From NCBI RefSeq assembly GCF_963676665.1, contig NZ_OY781378.1:62001-126000 (forward strand): 64,000 bases of DNA, in the 5' to 3' direction. Made by a program: the position numbers and the translations under genes. Positions 9,322 to 18,902 of the stretch are shown piece by piece; positions within the stretch are counted from its first letter, which is position 1, and every line of letters begins with the position of its first letter. The notes beneath the pieces are model-generated. The model was not told the origin of the DNA and searched no databases. It saw only the letters and a list, made by a program, of their open reading frames with translations. Source of the DNA: an uncultured Tolumonas sp. GTDB taxonomy: Bacteria; Pseudomonadota; Gammaproteobacteria; Enterobacterales; Aeromonadaceae.

Positions 9322-10422
9322 TTATTTCCGCACCAGCCAGACACCCGATTCCATATGATGGGTGAAGGGGAACTGATCAAACAGCGCACAACGGGCGATG
9401 GTATGTGTCTGACACAGGGTCTGCAGGTTGTCGCACAAGGTTTCCGGATTACAGGAGATATACAGGATCTGGTCGTAAGCCTGGATCATCGTCAGCGTTT
9501 TCGGATCTAACCCGGCCCGCGGCGGATCAACCAGAATGGTGTTGCATTCATAACTTTGCAGATCAATGCCTTGCAGGCGATTGAATTCGCGTTCGCCGTT
9601 CATCGCTTGTGTGAACTCTTCCGCCGACATCCGCAAGATCTGCACGTTATCAATCTTATTCACGGCGATATTATGTTGCGCGGCATGCACCGATGGTTTG
9701 GCAATTTCAGTGGCTAGCACGCGATTAAAATTTTTCGCCAGCGCCAGCGAGAAGTTACCGTTACCGCAATACAGTTCCAGCAAATCACCCTGACAACCGG
9801 TGGTGACATCAATCGCCCAGCCCAGCATCTGCTGATTCATCCCGGCATTCGGTTGCGTGAAACTGTTTTCAATCTGCATATATTCGAGCGTGCGGTCGCC
9901 GACCTGCAGCTGTTCCAGCACATATTCGCGTTCCAGCACAATTTTTTGTTTGTGCGCACGGCCAACAACATCAACTTCACCAAACTCCGCTCGTAATGCC
10001 CGGCGCAATTCGGTCGCCGCCGGCTGCCACTCATCACCGAGTTTTTTGTGATACAGCAGGCTTATCAGTGATTCACCGCTGAGTGTGGTAAGAAAATCGA
10101 TCTGGAACAACTTGTGTTTGAGTGTTGGGTTAGCACAAATTAAAGCGCGTACGCGCGGCATGAGCTGGTTGATCAATAAACTGGCCGTGGGAAATTCGTG
10201 TACATAATAACGTTGCTTGGTTTCGCTGTTAAACATGACATAAAACAGATCATCCCCTTCATGCCAGATGCGAAATTCGGCTCGCATACGATAGTGACTT
10301 GGCGCGGAGGCAAACACTTGTGGCATTGGTGCCTGAAAAGGGGCGAGCAATTGCGTCAGACGCTGCTGTTTGTCGTGCAATTGTTGCTGATAAAGGGCAT
10401 CCGAATGGACTGCGTTGGTCAT
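9322..10422 (-). CDS. trmA: tRNA (uracil-5-)-methyltransferase TrmA
   Basis: SAM-dependent enzyme that makes ribothymidine at U54 of the tRNA T-loop. Its 366 residues equal the E. coli length when the ATG at 10422 (GGAG six bases upstream) is used; a GTG at 10437 is in frame. The SAM motif is [16 protein letters not shown] (about residues 208-223). The catalytic region includes VDPPRAGLD and the nucleophile Cys in YISCNPETL. It ends [12 protein letters not shown] as expected for TrmA. It is divergent from the DUF5610 gene. Confidence 0.96.
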   Translation of the reverse strand: MTNAVHSDALYQQQLHDKQQRLTQLLAPFQAPMPQVFASAPSHYRMRAEFRIWHEGDDLFYVMFNSETKQRYYVHEFPTASLLINQLMPRVRALICANPTLKHKLFQIDFLTTLSGESLISLLYHKKLGDEWQPAATELRRALRAEFGEVDVVGRAHKQKIVLEREYVLEQLQVGDRTLEYMQIENSFTQPNAGMNQQMLGWAIDVTTGCQGDLLELYCGNGNFSLALAKNFNRVLATEIAKPSVHAAQHNIAVNKIDNVQILRMSAEEFTQAMNGEREFNRLQGIDLQSYECNTILVDPPRAGLDPKTLTMIQAYDQILYISCNPETLCDNLQTLCQTHTIARCALFDQFPFTHHMESGVWLVRK

Positions 10423-10556
10423 GTTGTACTCCGTCACTGCAGGAAGGGCGGAAATTGTATGCAGTTGTACGAGGTTGTCCAGTTTTTCTGCTCAAGTTTT
10501 GCGCAGTCAGGCCGCTATACAGTTAACCGTGCGTGTAATCGGTTTCGGAGATGATC

Positions 10557-11981
10557 ATGAAATTAGATCAAGTAAACAGTGCTGCATTGCAAAACATGCT
10601 GAAAAGCACGCAGCGTAATACCGGTAAAAATACTCAGGCGACAACACAGGCAAACGATGAAGTGTCGTTGAGCCATTCCGCAAAATTGGGTAACCGGGTG
10701 CTTCAGTTTTCACTGTCGCAATCGCTGACGATCAATGGCAAGAACTACAGCGTAAAGACGCAAGATCCAGCTGACGATGAAAGCCCTGAGTCGTTATTCG
10801 ATTTTCAGAAAGTCGCTGATAACGTCTTGTCATTTGTGACGAATACTATCAATGCCCGCAAGCAAGCCGGTGATGATAATGAAGCGCTGGAAAAAATGTT
10901 GGGGCAAGCGCGGAAAGGCATCGATCAAGGCTTCACTGATGCACGTAAAGAATTGGACAAAAGTGGCACCTTAACCGATCCGCTCAGCAAGGGAATCGAC
11001 AAAAGTTACGACTTGATCCAGAAAGGTCTGAAAGATTTTGAGAAAGACCTGTTTGGTGAGTCAACCGATGGTGCTACGGGTGATAATACGGCAACGGCTA
11101 CCGATGCGGCACAAACTACCGACAGCGCAAAAAATACCAAAACACCAAAAGAAATTGGTAATAGTATTTTGGCGGCCTTTGCCGGCAAGCAATCGGCCAG
11201 TTTGGAATTAACGACCAAAGAAGGCGATAAAATCACGATCCAGTTTGATGATCAGCAACAATGGCGTCAGCAGCAAAACAGTGGCTTGGCAAAAAAAGCA
11301 TTACAGACTTACGGTGAATTAGGTGGTAATGCGAAAAAGAGTGACGCGACTAATGCAAAATCAGACAGTTCTATTTTTTATAGTCACACGACCCAGTTTA
11401 GTTTCAAAGTTGAGGGTGATCTCAATAGCAGCGAACTGAAATCGATCTCGGAGATGGTCAATAAAGTCGGCAGTCTGTCAGACAGTTTTTTTGGTGGCAA
11501 TATTACTGATGCATTACAACAGGCGCAAAAACTGGATCTCAGTGACAGTGAGTTGACCAGTTTGTCGCTAGATCTCTACCAAAAACAAGCCCTTGGTTGG
11601 CAAAGTAACAGCGGCAATGATGCGCTGAGGAATGCAAGTAGTGATAGCTCGGCAACGACTGATTCAGCATCAAGCTCTGATACGACGAACAACCAATCCG
11701 GTTTGACCGATAATCAGCAAGCGGCAGCCGCTTTACCAGATGTCTTCAGTCAGTTAGGTGATTATTTGACCCAGTTACAATCGATGTTTAATCAGATGAT
11801 TGCGTCGTTTAACCCCGACTCGCAGGGGAATCTGCAAAGCTGGGTGGCTAAACAGCAGCACCCGGAAAAATCAGATGAGCAGATTGGTCAATTTGTCAGC
11901 TTTAATCAGCGAATGCAGCAAGCCATGGCTTCTTTAGCCGATAACCAGCAAACCAATACGACTGATACAACAGCTGTCTGA
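10557..11981 (+). CDS. DUF5610-type protein of unknown function
   Basis: A 474-residue hydrophilic protein without signal peptide or membrane helix. The region around FDFQKVADNVLSFVTNTINARK to LDKSYDLIQKGLKDFEKDLFG (residues 80-170) matches what I know as DUF5610. The middle and the C-terminal third are rich in Ser, Thr, Asp, Asn and Gln (for example the linker near 355-395), suggesting disordered linkers between helical modules. The ATG at 10557 is six bases after GGAG; an ATG at 10551 is in frame but too close to that site. A good terminator follows. No function is known to me. Confidence 0.65.
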   Translation: MKLDQVNSAALQNMLKSTQRNTGKNTQATTQANDEVSLSHSAKLGNRVLQFSLSQSLTINGKNYSVKTQDPADDESPESLFDFQKVADNVLSFVTNTINARKQAGDDNEALEKMLGQARKGIDQGFTDARKELDKSGTLTDPLSKGIDKSYDLIQKGLKDFEKDLFGESTDGATGDNTATATDAAQTTDSAKNTKTPKEIGNSILAAFAGKQSASLELTTKEGDKITIQFDDQQQWRQQQNSGLAKKALQTYGELGGNAKKSDATNAKSDSSIFYSHTTQFSFKVEGDLNSSELKSISEMVNKVGSLSDSFFGGNITDALQQAQKLDLSDSELTSLSLDLYQKQALGWQSNSGNDALRNASSDSSATTDSASSSDTTNNQSGLTDNQQAAAALPDVFSQLGDYLTQLQSMFNQMIASFNPDSQGNLQSWVAKQQHPEKSDEQIGQFVSFNQRMQQAMASLADNQQTNTTDTTAV

Positions 11982-12009
11982 TTTAATTGTAAAAAAATCA
12001 AAAAATGTG

Positions 12010-12041
12010 ACAGCGGACTCTGCAAAGATCCGCTGTTTTTT
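12010..12041 (+). terminator. Rho-independent terminator after the DUF5610 gene
   Basis: ACAGCGGA (12010-12017) pairs with TCCGCTGT (12029-12036), followed by a run of T to 12041. This isolates the DUF5610 gene from the btuB riboswitch. Confidence 0.85.
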
Positions 12042-12087
12042 GTTAATTAAACGTCAAATCCCGCTATACAGCCAGTGACGTGCTCTC

Positions 12088-12093
12088 TATAAT
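12088..12093 (+). promoter_or_regulatory. -10 element of the btuB promoter
   Basis: A perfect TATAAT lies about 8 bases upstream of the first helix of the cobalamin riboswitch, so the transcript would begin at the aptamer. The -35 is poor. Confidence 0.5.
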
Positions 12094-12101
12094 CCGCGAC
12101 T

Positions 12102-12266
12102 CTCTGGCGCTTAACCTGCTTAAAAGGGAATCCGGTGTGAATCCGGAGCTGGCGCGCAGCGGTAATGGGGAACGAAAGCGACCGAGTGCAAACTCAGGCA
12201 CTGCCATTGGGTGGGAAGCCATCGCCGTAGGACAAAATAGCCCCTAAGCCCGAAGACCTGCCAGAG
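12102..12266 (+). promoter_or_regulatory. Cobalamin riboswitch aptamer
   Basis: The conserved B12 box AGCCCGAAGACCTGCC is at 12247-12262. Earlier conserved segments are the GGGAATCCGGTG-type motif near 12126, and TGCCATTGGGTGGGAAG near 12202. The closing helix P1 is visible: CTCTGGC at 12102-12108 pairs with GCCAGAG at 12260-12266. Adenosylcobalamin binding would lower expression of the downstream receptor gene. Confidence 0.93.
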
Positions 12267-12278
12267 CAAAATCTGGGT

Positions 12279-12329
12279 CATATCATCTGATATGGCAATT
12301 AGGGACCACTACGCGAACTAGGGATTGCC
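12279..12329 (+). promoter_or_regulatory. Likely expression platform of the cobalamin riboswitch
   Basis: A CATATCA/TGATATG hairpin (12279-12294) is followed by GGCAAT (12294-12299) complementary to ATTGCC (12324-12329). The second pairing would enclose the AGGG ribosome site (about 12320) of btuB. No U-run is present, so control of translation rather than termination is inferred. Confidence 0.5.
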
Positions 12330-12332
12330 CAA

Positions 12333-14153
12333 ATGTCAAAACGACTGACTGCCTCTGTGCTGTCGGCGCTGGCTATTGCTGCGCCAACACATGCCGACGA
12401 ATCTACTGGCCTGCCGATCACGGTAACGGCAACACGATTCAAAGAATCTACCAAAACAGTATTAGCCCCTGTCACTGTCGTGACGAAAGACCAAATTCAG
12501 CGTCATAGCTGGGCCACTTTGAGTGAAGTGCTGCGTAATCAGCCATCATTAGAAGTGCGCGGTAATGGTGGCAAAGGTCAGAATACCAGTGTTTATATGC
12601 GCGGATTCAGCCCTGCACAATCACTGGTGTTAGTTGATGGTATGCGTCTAAGCCGCGGCAGCATGGGCTCGGCTGATATCAGTGGTATTCCATTAAATCA
12701 GGTTGAGCGCATTGAAATCATTCGTGGTGCTCGTGCATCTGTGTATGGTGCTGATGCGGTGGCCGGTGTAATTAATATCATCACGCGCAGTAATCAAGGT
12801 GAGACTGGTCACCGCGTAGCGATGGGGATTGGTTCGAATGGTTATAATAATGCCGATTGGTCGAGCCGTATGGCGGCAACAGACAAAGACACATTAAAAG
12901 CCGGTGCGGCTTATTCACGGGAAGATGGCTATAACATTAAACCAACCGGTAGTAATGCAACTGATGAACATGGTTACTGGAGCAAAAATGCGCAAGTAAA
13001 TGATGAGCATCAATTCAATGATGAATGGCGTCTGTTTACTTCAGCCCGTTGGATGCAGATGCAAAATGCCTATGCCGGTAGCAATTCAACCACTTGGGCG
13101 AATGAAAAGCAGTTTGGTTACACTGCAGATCAGTCTTATCAGGCAGCATTAGAAACCAGCACGGATAAATATCAGAGCAGTGTTGTGGCTCAGTATGCTG
13201 ATACTGACTATCTGAGCGGATTTAACAGTGCACAATCAAAAGATGATGCGACCTACAGAAACTACACGGATCAGACAACGTTGGGTTGGTACAACCTGGT
13301 GCCGTTGTCGCATGGATTCTCTCTGGGCGGTGGTGTTGACTGGCGCGAAAACCGTCTGAAACCAGATTCGGCATTTGAAGCACAAACTCACAACACCGGT
13401 GAGTATGCCTTAGTACAGTATGAACAGGATGCCTGGAGTTGGGAGCTGAGTGGTCGTAACGATGACAATTCAGCTTATGGTACTCATCAGACCTGGCGTA
13501 CCGGCGCCGGTTGGGCATTTATGCCGGATTATCGTTTAACCGCGAATTATAGCACCGCATTCCGCGCACCAAGTTTTGTTGACCTGTATTACCCTGGCTA
13601 TGGCAACACCAACCTGAAACCGGAAGAGGCCAAAGGTGGCGAAGTGGGTCTGGAAGGTCAGAATGCCTTTTTCCAATGGAAAATCAGCGCTTATCGTTCG
13701 CTGGTTGATAATATGATCACGCCAAACTCATTATATGTTCCTGAAAACATTGGTCATGCACGTTTAGAGGGCGTTGAAACAGAGGTGAGTTTTGCGACTG
13801 GTCTGGTTCGTCATCATGTTTCTGCTGATTTTGCTGATCCTAAAAATGAAGAAACCGGTCAACAGCTGAAAGAACGTGCGCATCAATCTTATAAATGGCA
13901 GGCGGAAACCAGCTGGCAGAGATGGGATGCAGCAACGAGTTGGATGTATCAAGGTGAACGCTTTGCGAATGATACCAACACGGCTGAACTGGGTGGTTAC
14001 AGCCTGTGGGATGTGTCTGCCGGATATCACCTGTTGCCACAACTGCGCTTAGGTGGGCGGATTGATAACCTGTTTAACAAAGAGTATGTGACTGTGCGTG
14101 GTTATGTACCGGAAGGCCGTAGTTACTATCTGAACTTTGCTTATCAGATGTAA
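12333..14153 (+). CDS. btuB: TonB-dependent vitamin B12 receptor BtuB
   Basis: Outer-membrane receptor that imports cobalamin using TonB energy. The 606-residue protein has a signal peptide (ending PTHA at about residue 22), a TonB-box-like segment (LPITVTATR), a plug domain with GADAVAGVINIITR, and a 22-strand barrel ending in a C-terminal aromatic-rich strand (SYYLNFAYQM). The cobalamin riboswitch directly upstream supports B12 as substrate. No btuF, btuC or btuD is next to it, so the rest of the uptake system must be elsewhere. Confidence 0.93.
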   Translation: MSKRLTASVLSALAIAAPTHADESTGLPITVTATRFKESTKTVLAPVTVVTKDQIQRHSWATLSEVLRNQPSLEVRGNGGKGQNTSVYMRGFSPAQSLVLVDGMRLSRGSMGSADISGIPLNQVERIEIIRGARASVYGADAVAGVINIITRSNQGETGHRVAMGIGSNGYNNADWSSRMAATDKDTLKAGAAYSREDGYNIKPTGSNATDEHGYWSKNAQVNDEHQFNDEWRLFTSARWMQMQNAYAGSNSTTWANEKQFGYTADQSYQAALETSTDKYQSSVVAQYADTDYLSGFNSAQSKDDATYRNYTDQTTLGWYNLVPLSHGFSLGGGVDWRENRLKPDSAFEAQTHNTGEYALVQYEQDAWSWELSGRNDDNSAYGTHQTWRTGAGWAFMPDYRLTANYSTAFRAPSFVDLYYPGYGNTNLKPEEAKGGEVGLEGQNAFFQWKISAYRSLVDNMITPNSLYVPENIGHARLEGVETEVSFATGLVRHHVSADFADPKNEETGQQLKERAHQSYKWQAETSWQRWDAATSWMYQGERFANDTNTAELGGYSLWDVSAGYHLLPQLRLGGRIDNLFNKEYVTVRGYVPEGRSYYLNFAYQM

Positions 14154-14178
14154 TTAGTTCTCGCATTGATATAACAAT

Positions 14179-14211
14179 AAAAAAGGGTTCGCATAATAGC
14201 GAACCCTTTTT
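14179..14211. terminator. Bidirectional terminator between btuB and speA
   Basis: AAAAAGGGTTCGC and its complement GCGAACCCTTTTT flank a short ATAATA loop, giving a strong GC stem with A and T tracts on both sides. It serves the convergent genes btuB and speA. Confidence 0.9.
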
Positions 14212-14238
14212 GTTTACCTAACTGTTATCTGAAAAAAG

Positions 14239-16146
14239 TTACTCATCTTCCAGATAGGCATAACCTTGCAAACCGGCTTCCAACTCTTCCAGCAACTCTT
14301 TACGAGTTTCTTCACTGAGTGATGGGTGTGCCACTAATTTTTGATAATCACGACGGATCACTGAGGTATCGATGTTGACGTAACGCAGCAAGTTATCGAC
14401 ATTATCCCCTTTGATAATATTCGTGATAACGGCTTCGCCATTGTCGTTCAGCGTCACTTCTGCACTGTGCGTGTCGCCAAACAGATTATGCAAATCACCC
14501 AGAATTTCCTGATAGGCACCGACCAGGAAGAAACCCATATAGCTGGTTTTATCCGGGTCAATTTCTGGCATTGGCAGTGTGCTTTCAATACCGACGCCAT
14601 CCACATACTCTTTGATAGTGCCGTCAGAATCACAGGTGATGTCCATGATCACACCACGGCGGGTTGGTTGTTGATCCAGCCCACTTAATGGCATGATCGG
14701 GAAGATCTGGTCGATCCCCCAGGCATCGGGCAGGGACTGGAACAATGAGAAATTGACGAAGCATTTATCGGCCAGTTTTTCATTCAGTTCGTCTTGCAGA
14801 TTCCGATGCATGCGGTTGATCGGGTTCAGCATGTCTTTCAGTTTCAGACACAGATTGAGATGCAGATCTTCTGCCCACGCGCGCTGTTGTAAACTCAGCA
14901 GGCCCAGCGTGTATTGCGTGTGCACATCAGCCAGATCAGACACCGAGTCGTGGAAAATTTCCAACAGGCCCGGATCTTCTTTGTCATGCAGCTCATTCCA
15001 GCTGTCCCACATATTTTGCAGTAACAGTGGTGCGTCAGTGCTCGGCGCTTCCGGTGGGAAGGTCGGCAATTGACTTTCCATGCCGACGATATTCGAGATC
15101 AACACGGCATGATGCGCGGTAATCGCGCGGCCGGACTCGCTGATGATCATCGGGTGCGGCAGACCGAACTCTTCGCACACATCACCGATGCCCCAGACGA
15201 CGTTATTGGCATATTCGCGCAGGTTGTAGTTCGCCGAGCAATGGCTTTGCGAACGGGAGCCTTCGTAATCGACACCCAGACCACCGCCGACGTCGACCAC
15301 TTCAATGCTGGCGCCCAGTTGACGCAGTTCGGCATAAAAACGACCACACTCGCGGATACCGCCCTGAATATCGCGGATATTGGCGATCTGCGAACCTAAA
15401 TGGAAATGCACTAACTGCAGACAATCGAGTTTGTTCGCTTCGCGTAGACGTTCGACCAGACGCAGAATTTGTGCCGCATTCAGACCAAATTTGGATTTTG
15501 CCCCACCGCTGGATTGCCATTTGCCTGAGCCTTGCGCTGCCAAACGGGCGCGCACACCAATGCGTGGTGTGATATTCAGGCGGGCGGCTTCATCGAGGAT
15601 CAGTTCCAGCTCTGATGGTTTTTCCACCACGATATAAACATGATGGCCGAGCAGTGAACCCAGCAGTGCATGACGTACGTATTCGCGGTCTTTATAACCG
15701 TTACAGACGATCACGGAACCTTGGTCATGGTGATGTGACAACACCGCCAATAATTCTGGTTTTGAACCGGCTTCCAGACCCAGGGCTGGTTTATCAGCAA
15801 ACGCGCGGGTGACTGATTCGATCACCTGATTTTGCTGGTTTACTTTGATCGGATAAACGCACTGGTAACGGCCTTTGTAGCCGTAGCTTTGGATCGCCTG
15901 TTCGAAGGCGCCAAACAGCGCATTGATACGGGTTTTGATGATATCCGGGAAGCGTAACAAGACCGGCGTGGCGTAACCTTGTTCGCGCAGTTGTTCAATG
16001 ATATCGACCAGCGCAATCTTGCAGTCCAGACGGGTTTTGTCTGGCGTCACCATTACTCGACCCTGTTCGTCGATATGGAAAAAACCGGCACCCCAGTAGG
16101 GAACGTTATACATTTTTAGGGCGTCTGTGGTAGACCAGTTTGCCAT
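14239..16146 (-). CDS. speA: Biosynthetic arginine decarboxylase SpeA
   Basis: PLP-dependent enzyme that converts arginine to agmatine, the first step of the agmatine route to putrescine. The 635-residue length fits the family. Visible parts are the N-terminal barrel with the pyridoxal lysine region YQCVYPIKVNQQ (about 96-107), the glycine-rich VVDVGGGLGVDYEGS and the C-terminal Greek-key domain with MDITCDSDGTIKEYVDG. The start has a good AGGAACC site. No speB is adjacent. Confidence 0.96.
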   Translation of the reverse strand: MANWSTTDALKMYNVPYWGAGFFHIDEQGRVMVTPDKTRLDCKIALVDIIEQLREQGYATPVLLRFPDIIKTRINALFGAFEQAIQSYGYKGRYQCVYPIKVNQQNQVIESVTRAFADKPALGLEAGSKPELLAVLSHHHDQGSVIVCNGYKDREYVRHALLGSLLGHHVYIVVEKPSELELILDEAARLNITPRIGVRARLAAQGSGKWQSSGGAKSKFGLNAAQILRLVERLREANKLDCLQLVHFHLGSQIANIRDIQGGIRECGRFYAELRQLGASIEVVDVGGGLGVDYEGSRSQSHCSANYNLREYANNVVWGIGDVCEEFGLPHPMIISESGRAITAHHAVLISNIVGMESQLPTFPPEAPSTDAPLLLQNMWDSWNELHDKEDPGLLEIFHDSVSDLADVHTQYTLGLLSLQQRAWAEDLHLNLCLKLKDMLNPINRMHRNLQDELNEKLADKCFVNFSLFQSLPDAWGIDQIFPIMPLSGLDQQPTRRGVIMDITCDSDGTIKEYVDGVGIESTLPMPEIDPDKTSYMGFFLVGAYQEILGDLHNLFGDTHSAEVTLNDNGEAVITNIIKGDNVDNLLRYVNIDTSVIRRDYQKLVAHPSLSEETRKELLEELEAGLQGYAYLEDE

Positions 16147-16476
16147 GGCGGTTCCTTAGGTGAAATTAACAATAATCACATCGTAGTATCAGGCGCGTTC
16201 GTGTCAGCAGCATGGCAGTATCCCTATTGCGCCCATCTGATCGCGGCGTATTTTATGCGTAATGTCTGAGGGATAAACCTTTTTTTACGACAGTAGTAAG
16301 ACTCAAAAGAGGTGGTTTGATTGACTATGAGTTAAGTATGAATAAAAAGTCAGATACCGGCAGGTATTATTGCTATTCATGCAAAAAAAAGTTGAAAAAA
16401 CACAGTAAAAAATAGGAGAAAACAGGCTGTTTTTGTATCAAAACAACCTGAAGAAATAAAAGGTTTTGTTGCGCAG
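16147..16476. other. Intergenic region between nrdG and speA
   Basis: This 330-bp region holds the speA leader with its AGGAACC ribosome site next to the gene and the nrdG terminator at the far end. The middle is AT-rich. I see no ORF with a ribosome site and no confident promoter motif. Confidence 0.4.
16417..16450 (-). terminator. Probable terminator of nrdG
   Basis: On the minus strand CAGGTTGTTTT pairs with AAAACAGCCTG with one G-T wobble, and a T-rich stretch follows. It lies 27 bp after the nrdG stop. Confidence 0.6.
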
Positions 16477-16959
16477 TTACACGCGGTCTTGTTCTGGTCG
16501 TAAGTAATGCACAATTTGATTGCTACTGCCACGCCAGACTAAGGAAGGGTCAGCCAACCCTTGTTCAAATTTACCATCAATCAGCACGTCGATCAGTGCC
16601 ACGATTTCTTGCTGACGCGGTGATAATTCCGCTAACAGATAACCCGTCCACATCCAGATATCTTTACCCGGACATTCGGCGCGTACGCGCTTTACTAGCG
16701 CCAGTACCTCAGCCTGATTCGCCGGATGCAGTGGATCGCCACCAGATAATGTTAGCCCACGGCGTTTAATGGCCTCGTCATTCAGATCGGCGATGATGCG
16801 ATCGGCCATTTCGGTGGTAAACAGATGGCCGGAATCGACGCGCCAGGTAGATTGGTTGTAACAGCCACGGCATTGATGTTCGCAGCCAGAAACAAATAAC
16901 GTGCAACGCGTGCCAGGGCCGTTCACGACATCGATAGGGTAATACTGATGATAAAACAT
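16477..16959 (-). CDS. nrdG: Anaerobic ribonucleotide reductase activase NrdG
   Basis: Radical-SAM enzyme that generates the glycyl radical on NrdD under anaerobic conditions. The CX3CX2C iron-sulfur motif is CEHQCRGC (about residues 26-33), followed by the SAM-contacting TLSGGDPL. Length (160) fits. The gene is not next to nrdD, which is about 38 kb away in this window, and I see no NrdR box before it. An AGGAAC site precedes the ATG. Confidence 0.95.
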   Translation of the reverse strand: MFYHQYYPIDVVNGPGTRCTLFVSGCEHQCRGCYNQSTWRVDSGHLFTTEMADRIIADLNDEAIKRRGLTLSGGDPLHPANQAEVLALVKRVRAECPGKDIWMWTGYLLAELSPRQQEIVALIDVLIDGKFEQGLADPSLVWRGSSNQIVHYLRPEQDRV

Positions 16960-17052
16960 GATAGCCGGTTCCTGATTTGTTGCTGATGTTGCTCACCATA
17001 CTCGGCAAGCCCATAAAAATCAAAGTGCAAAAAACAGGGATATTTACAAGGA

Positions 17053-17080
17053 AAGCCTCTCCCCAAACAGGAAGAGGCGC
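17053..17080 (-). terminator. Possible terminator of the carbonic anhydrase gene
   Basis: GCCTCT (17055-17060) and AGAGGC (17073-17078) pair; on the minus strand a short TTTCCTT follows. It is just after the stop codon. Confidence 0.5.
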
Positions 17081-17087
17081 ATGTGTA

Positions 17088-17822
17088 TTATTCGAGAATT
17101 TCGCGTGCATTCACCGCTTGTAGTGGGCGATTGTTGTCGTGGCCCATCACTTTTTTGAACGCATCAATTTGTGCTTTAGACACAAATACTGGTTTTTTCA
17201 TCACGATCCAGCGAACGCCTTCGGTGCAAGGCGGGGTGGTCAGTGAACCGCTGAAACGGTAGTAAGCATGATTTTTTGGCAGCAGATCCAACGCGTTATG
17301 AGCTGGCGTCAGCGCGATTTTATCGCCTTCTTTAGCCGGCAAATGGGCCCACAAAGTTTCTAACACTGGGTTCGCTTTGCCTTCTTTGAACATTACCGCG
17401 ACAACGGCCAGATTACCGTTTTTATCGGCGTGCACGAAATGGCCTTCCAGTGGATAAGATTCACCTTTGATTTCATTTTCACTAGGAGCATGGAAGTGGA
17501 ATTGCTTCAGTTCATATTCGACACCGTCGATCACCACATTGCTGCCCGCATCGTAAACGACCTGAACGGTATGGCCGTTATTCAGGATCTGGCTGCCACC
17601 CACTTTATAGTTGAATTTTAGGGGTTTCAGGTCGGCTTGGATGAAACCCGTCAGGTTAACCGGAGTCTGGTTTTTACCCGCACAGGCACCAAATTCCGGG
17701 GTCAATTTAGCCCAGTTTTCCGGCCCTTTATCACCACTGTAATCCCAGTGAACGTGCTGTTCGGCCGCGAAAGCAGAACAGGAGGCAAACAACATAGCAG
17801 CGCAAAGCAGATTTTTTTTCAT
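17088..17822 (-). CDS. Periplasmic alpha-class carbonic anhydrase
   Basis: Zinc enzyme that interconverts CO2 and bicarbonate. The 244-residue precursor has a signal peptide (ending SAFAA). Zinc ligands are visible in KQFHFHAPSEN (two His) and EGHFVHADKNG (third His), and the substrate-pocket strand reads SLTTPPCTEGVRWIV. The Cys in GACAGK and in PPCTEG probably form the usual disulfide. It stands alone between terminators, so it is its own transcription unit. Confidence 0.95.
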   Translation of the reverse strand: MKKNLLCAAMLFASCSAFAAEQHVHWDYSGDKGPENWAKLTPEFGACAGKNQTPVNLTGFIQADLKPLKFNYKVGGSQILNNGHTVQVVYDAGSNVVIDGVEYELKQFHFHAPSENEIKGESYPLEGHFVHADKNGNLAVVAVMFKEGKANPVLETLWAHLPAKEGDKIALTPAHNALDLLPKNHAYYRFSGSLTTPPCTEGVRWIVMKKPVFVSKAQIDAFKKVMGHDNNRPLQAVNAREILE

Positions 17823-17851
17823 GTGAAGATCCCGAATGAATAATAAACCAG

Positions 17852-17878
17852 AAAAAACAGCGCCTTTTGAGGCGCTGT
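17852..17878 (-). terminator. Terminator of the lipid A acyltransferase gene
   Basis: ACAGCGCC (17857-17864) and GGCGCTGT (17871-17878) form an 8-bp stem with a 6-base loop; on the minus strand six T follow. Confidence 0.88.
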
Positions 17879-17931
17879 AGTATAGCCCTAGTTAAAGCAT
17901 GGTTTTGTAACTAAATGTAGAGCCTGATGGA

Positions 17932-18885
17932 TCAGCGTTCTTCGCCGGGTTTATACAAGAACTGTGTGCCATCGGGGCGGGATTTAAAGCGGCGGTGTAA
18001 CCACATATATTGCGCCGGAGCTTTGCGCACTGCGGTTTCCAGCACTTGATTACTGCGGGTGGCATCGGCGATATCGTCGCCGGTGGGGTACCCTTGCAGG
18101 GGGGCTTCAATGATCAGCTGATAACCACCTTTGGGCAGACGAATATTGTAGCAGGGCAGAACTACCGTATTTTTTACCCGCGCCAGTGTTGATGTGCCAG
18201 TGATGGTTGCTGCATCACTGACGCCCAGGAAGGGCACAAACACGCTGGCATGATGACCATAATCATGATCGGGGGCATACCAAAGCGCTTCGCCTTGGCG
18301 CAAGGCTTTAATCATGCCTTTGACATCAAGTCGGTTTACCAGATATTTGTTACTTTTACAGCGGCCGGTGTATTGCGCATATTCCAGCACTGGGTTTTTG
18401 TTTGGCCGATAGACGCCAACACCCGGGCGCAACATTCCAAACATCCGGGCATTCAGTTCCAATGTCATGAAGTGTGCTGATAACAGCAACATACCCTGAC
18501 CATTCGCCACGGCTTGTTCAACATGTTCGGCACCAACCACCTGCATGATCTTGCGGATCCGACGATCAGGCCAAAACCAAGCCATACCCGTCTCAAAAAT
18601 ACCACGACCCACATTGGCAAAATTTTCCCGGATCTGTTGCTCGCGTGTCGCCTCATCCCATTCCGGAAAAGCCAGATGCAGGTTCTTGCGTGCAATCGCC
18701 ACCCGGCGCGGCAGGATCTTCATCGAGAGCCAACCTAATGCAGCTCCCAGTTGCATAAGCACCGGATAGGGCAGTTGCACGATCAGCCAAAGCAGTGCCT
18801 GGCTGAACCATTGCGGCCAGTAGCGTGGATGAAACAGAGCAGCCGTCAGACGTGGGGCTGCGTCGGGTAATGGTGTCGCTCGCAT
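17932..18885 (-). CDS. lpxL: Lipid A biosynthesis lauroyl acyltransferase (LpxL-type)
   Basis: Inner-membrane-associated transferase that adds a secondary acyl chain to Kdo2-lipid IVA. Starting at 18885 it has 317 residues, close to E. coli LpxL, and the RLTAALFHPRYWPQWFSQ N-terminus aligns with it. The catalytic HX4D/E motif is in SAHFMTLE, followed by GVYRPNKNP and WYAPDHDYG, typical of LpxL. The frame is open for 33 more codons upstream (to 18984), but these are encoded by an ERIC-like element, so I regard the extension as non-native. No good ribosome site precedes 18885, leaving some doubt. Confidence 0.9.
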   Translation of the reverse strand: MRATPLPDAAPRLTAALFHPRYWPQWFSQALLWLIVQLPYPVLMQLGAALGWLSMKILPRRVAIARKNLHLAFPEWDEATREQQIRENFANVGRGIFETGMAWFWPDRRIRKIMQVVGAEHVEQAVANGQGMLLLSAHFMTLELNARMFGMLRPGVGVYRPNKNPVLEYAQYTGRCKSNKYLVNRLDVKGMIKALRQGEALWYAPDHDYGHHASVFVPFLGVSDAATITGTSTLARVKNTVVLPCYNIRLPKGGYQLIIEAPLQGYPTGDDIADATRSNQVLETAVRKAPAQYMWLHRRFKSRPDGTQFLYKPGEER

Positions 18886-18902
18886 AACAGATGACCAGTG
18901 AA

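Noticed and set aside
8913-9389. 158-codon minus-strand ORF opposite the small heat-shock gene
   Set aside because: The plus strand encodes an intact alpha-crystallin domain with a near-perfect ribosome site; the antisense product has no family features.
16960-17087. NrdR or FNR site before nrdG
   Set aside because: No CTATATATAG-like or TTGAT-N4-ATCAA sequence was found between nrdG and the carbonic anhydrase gene.
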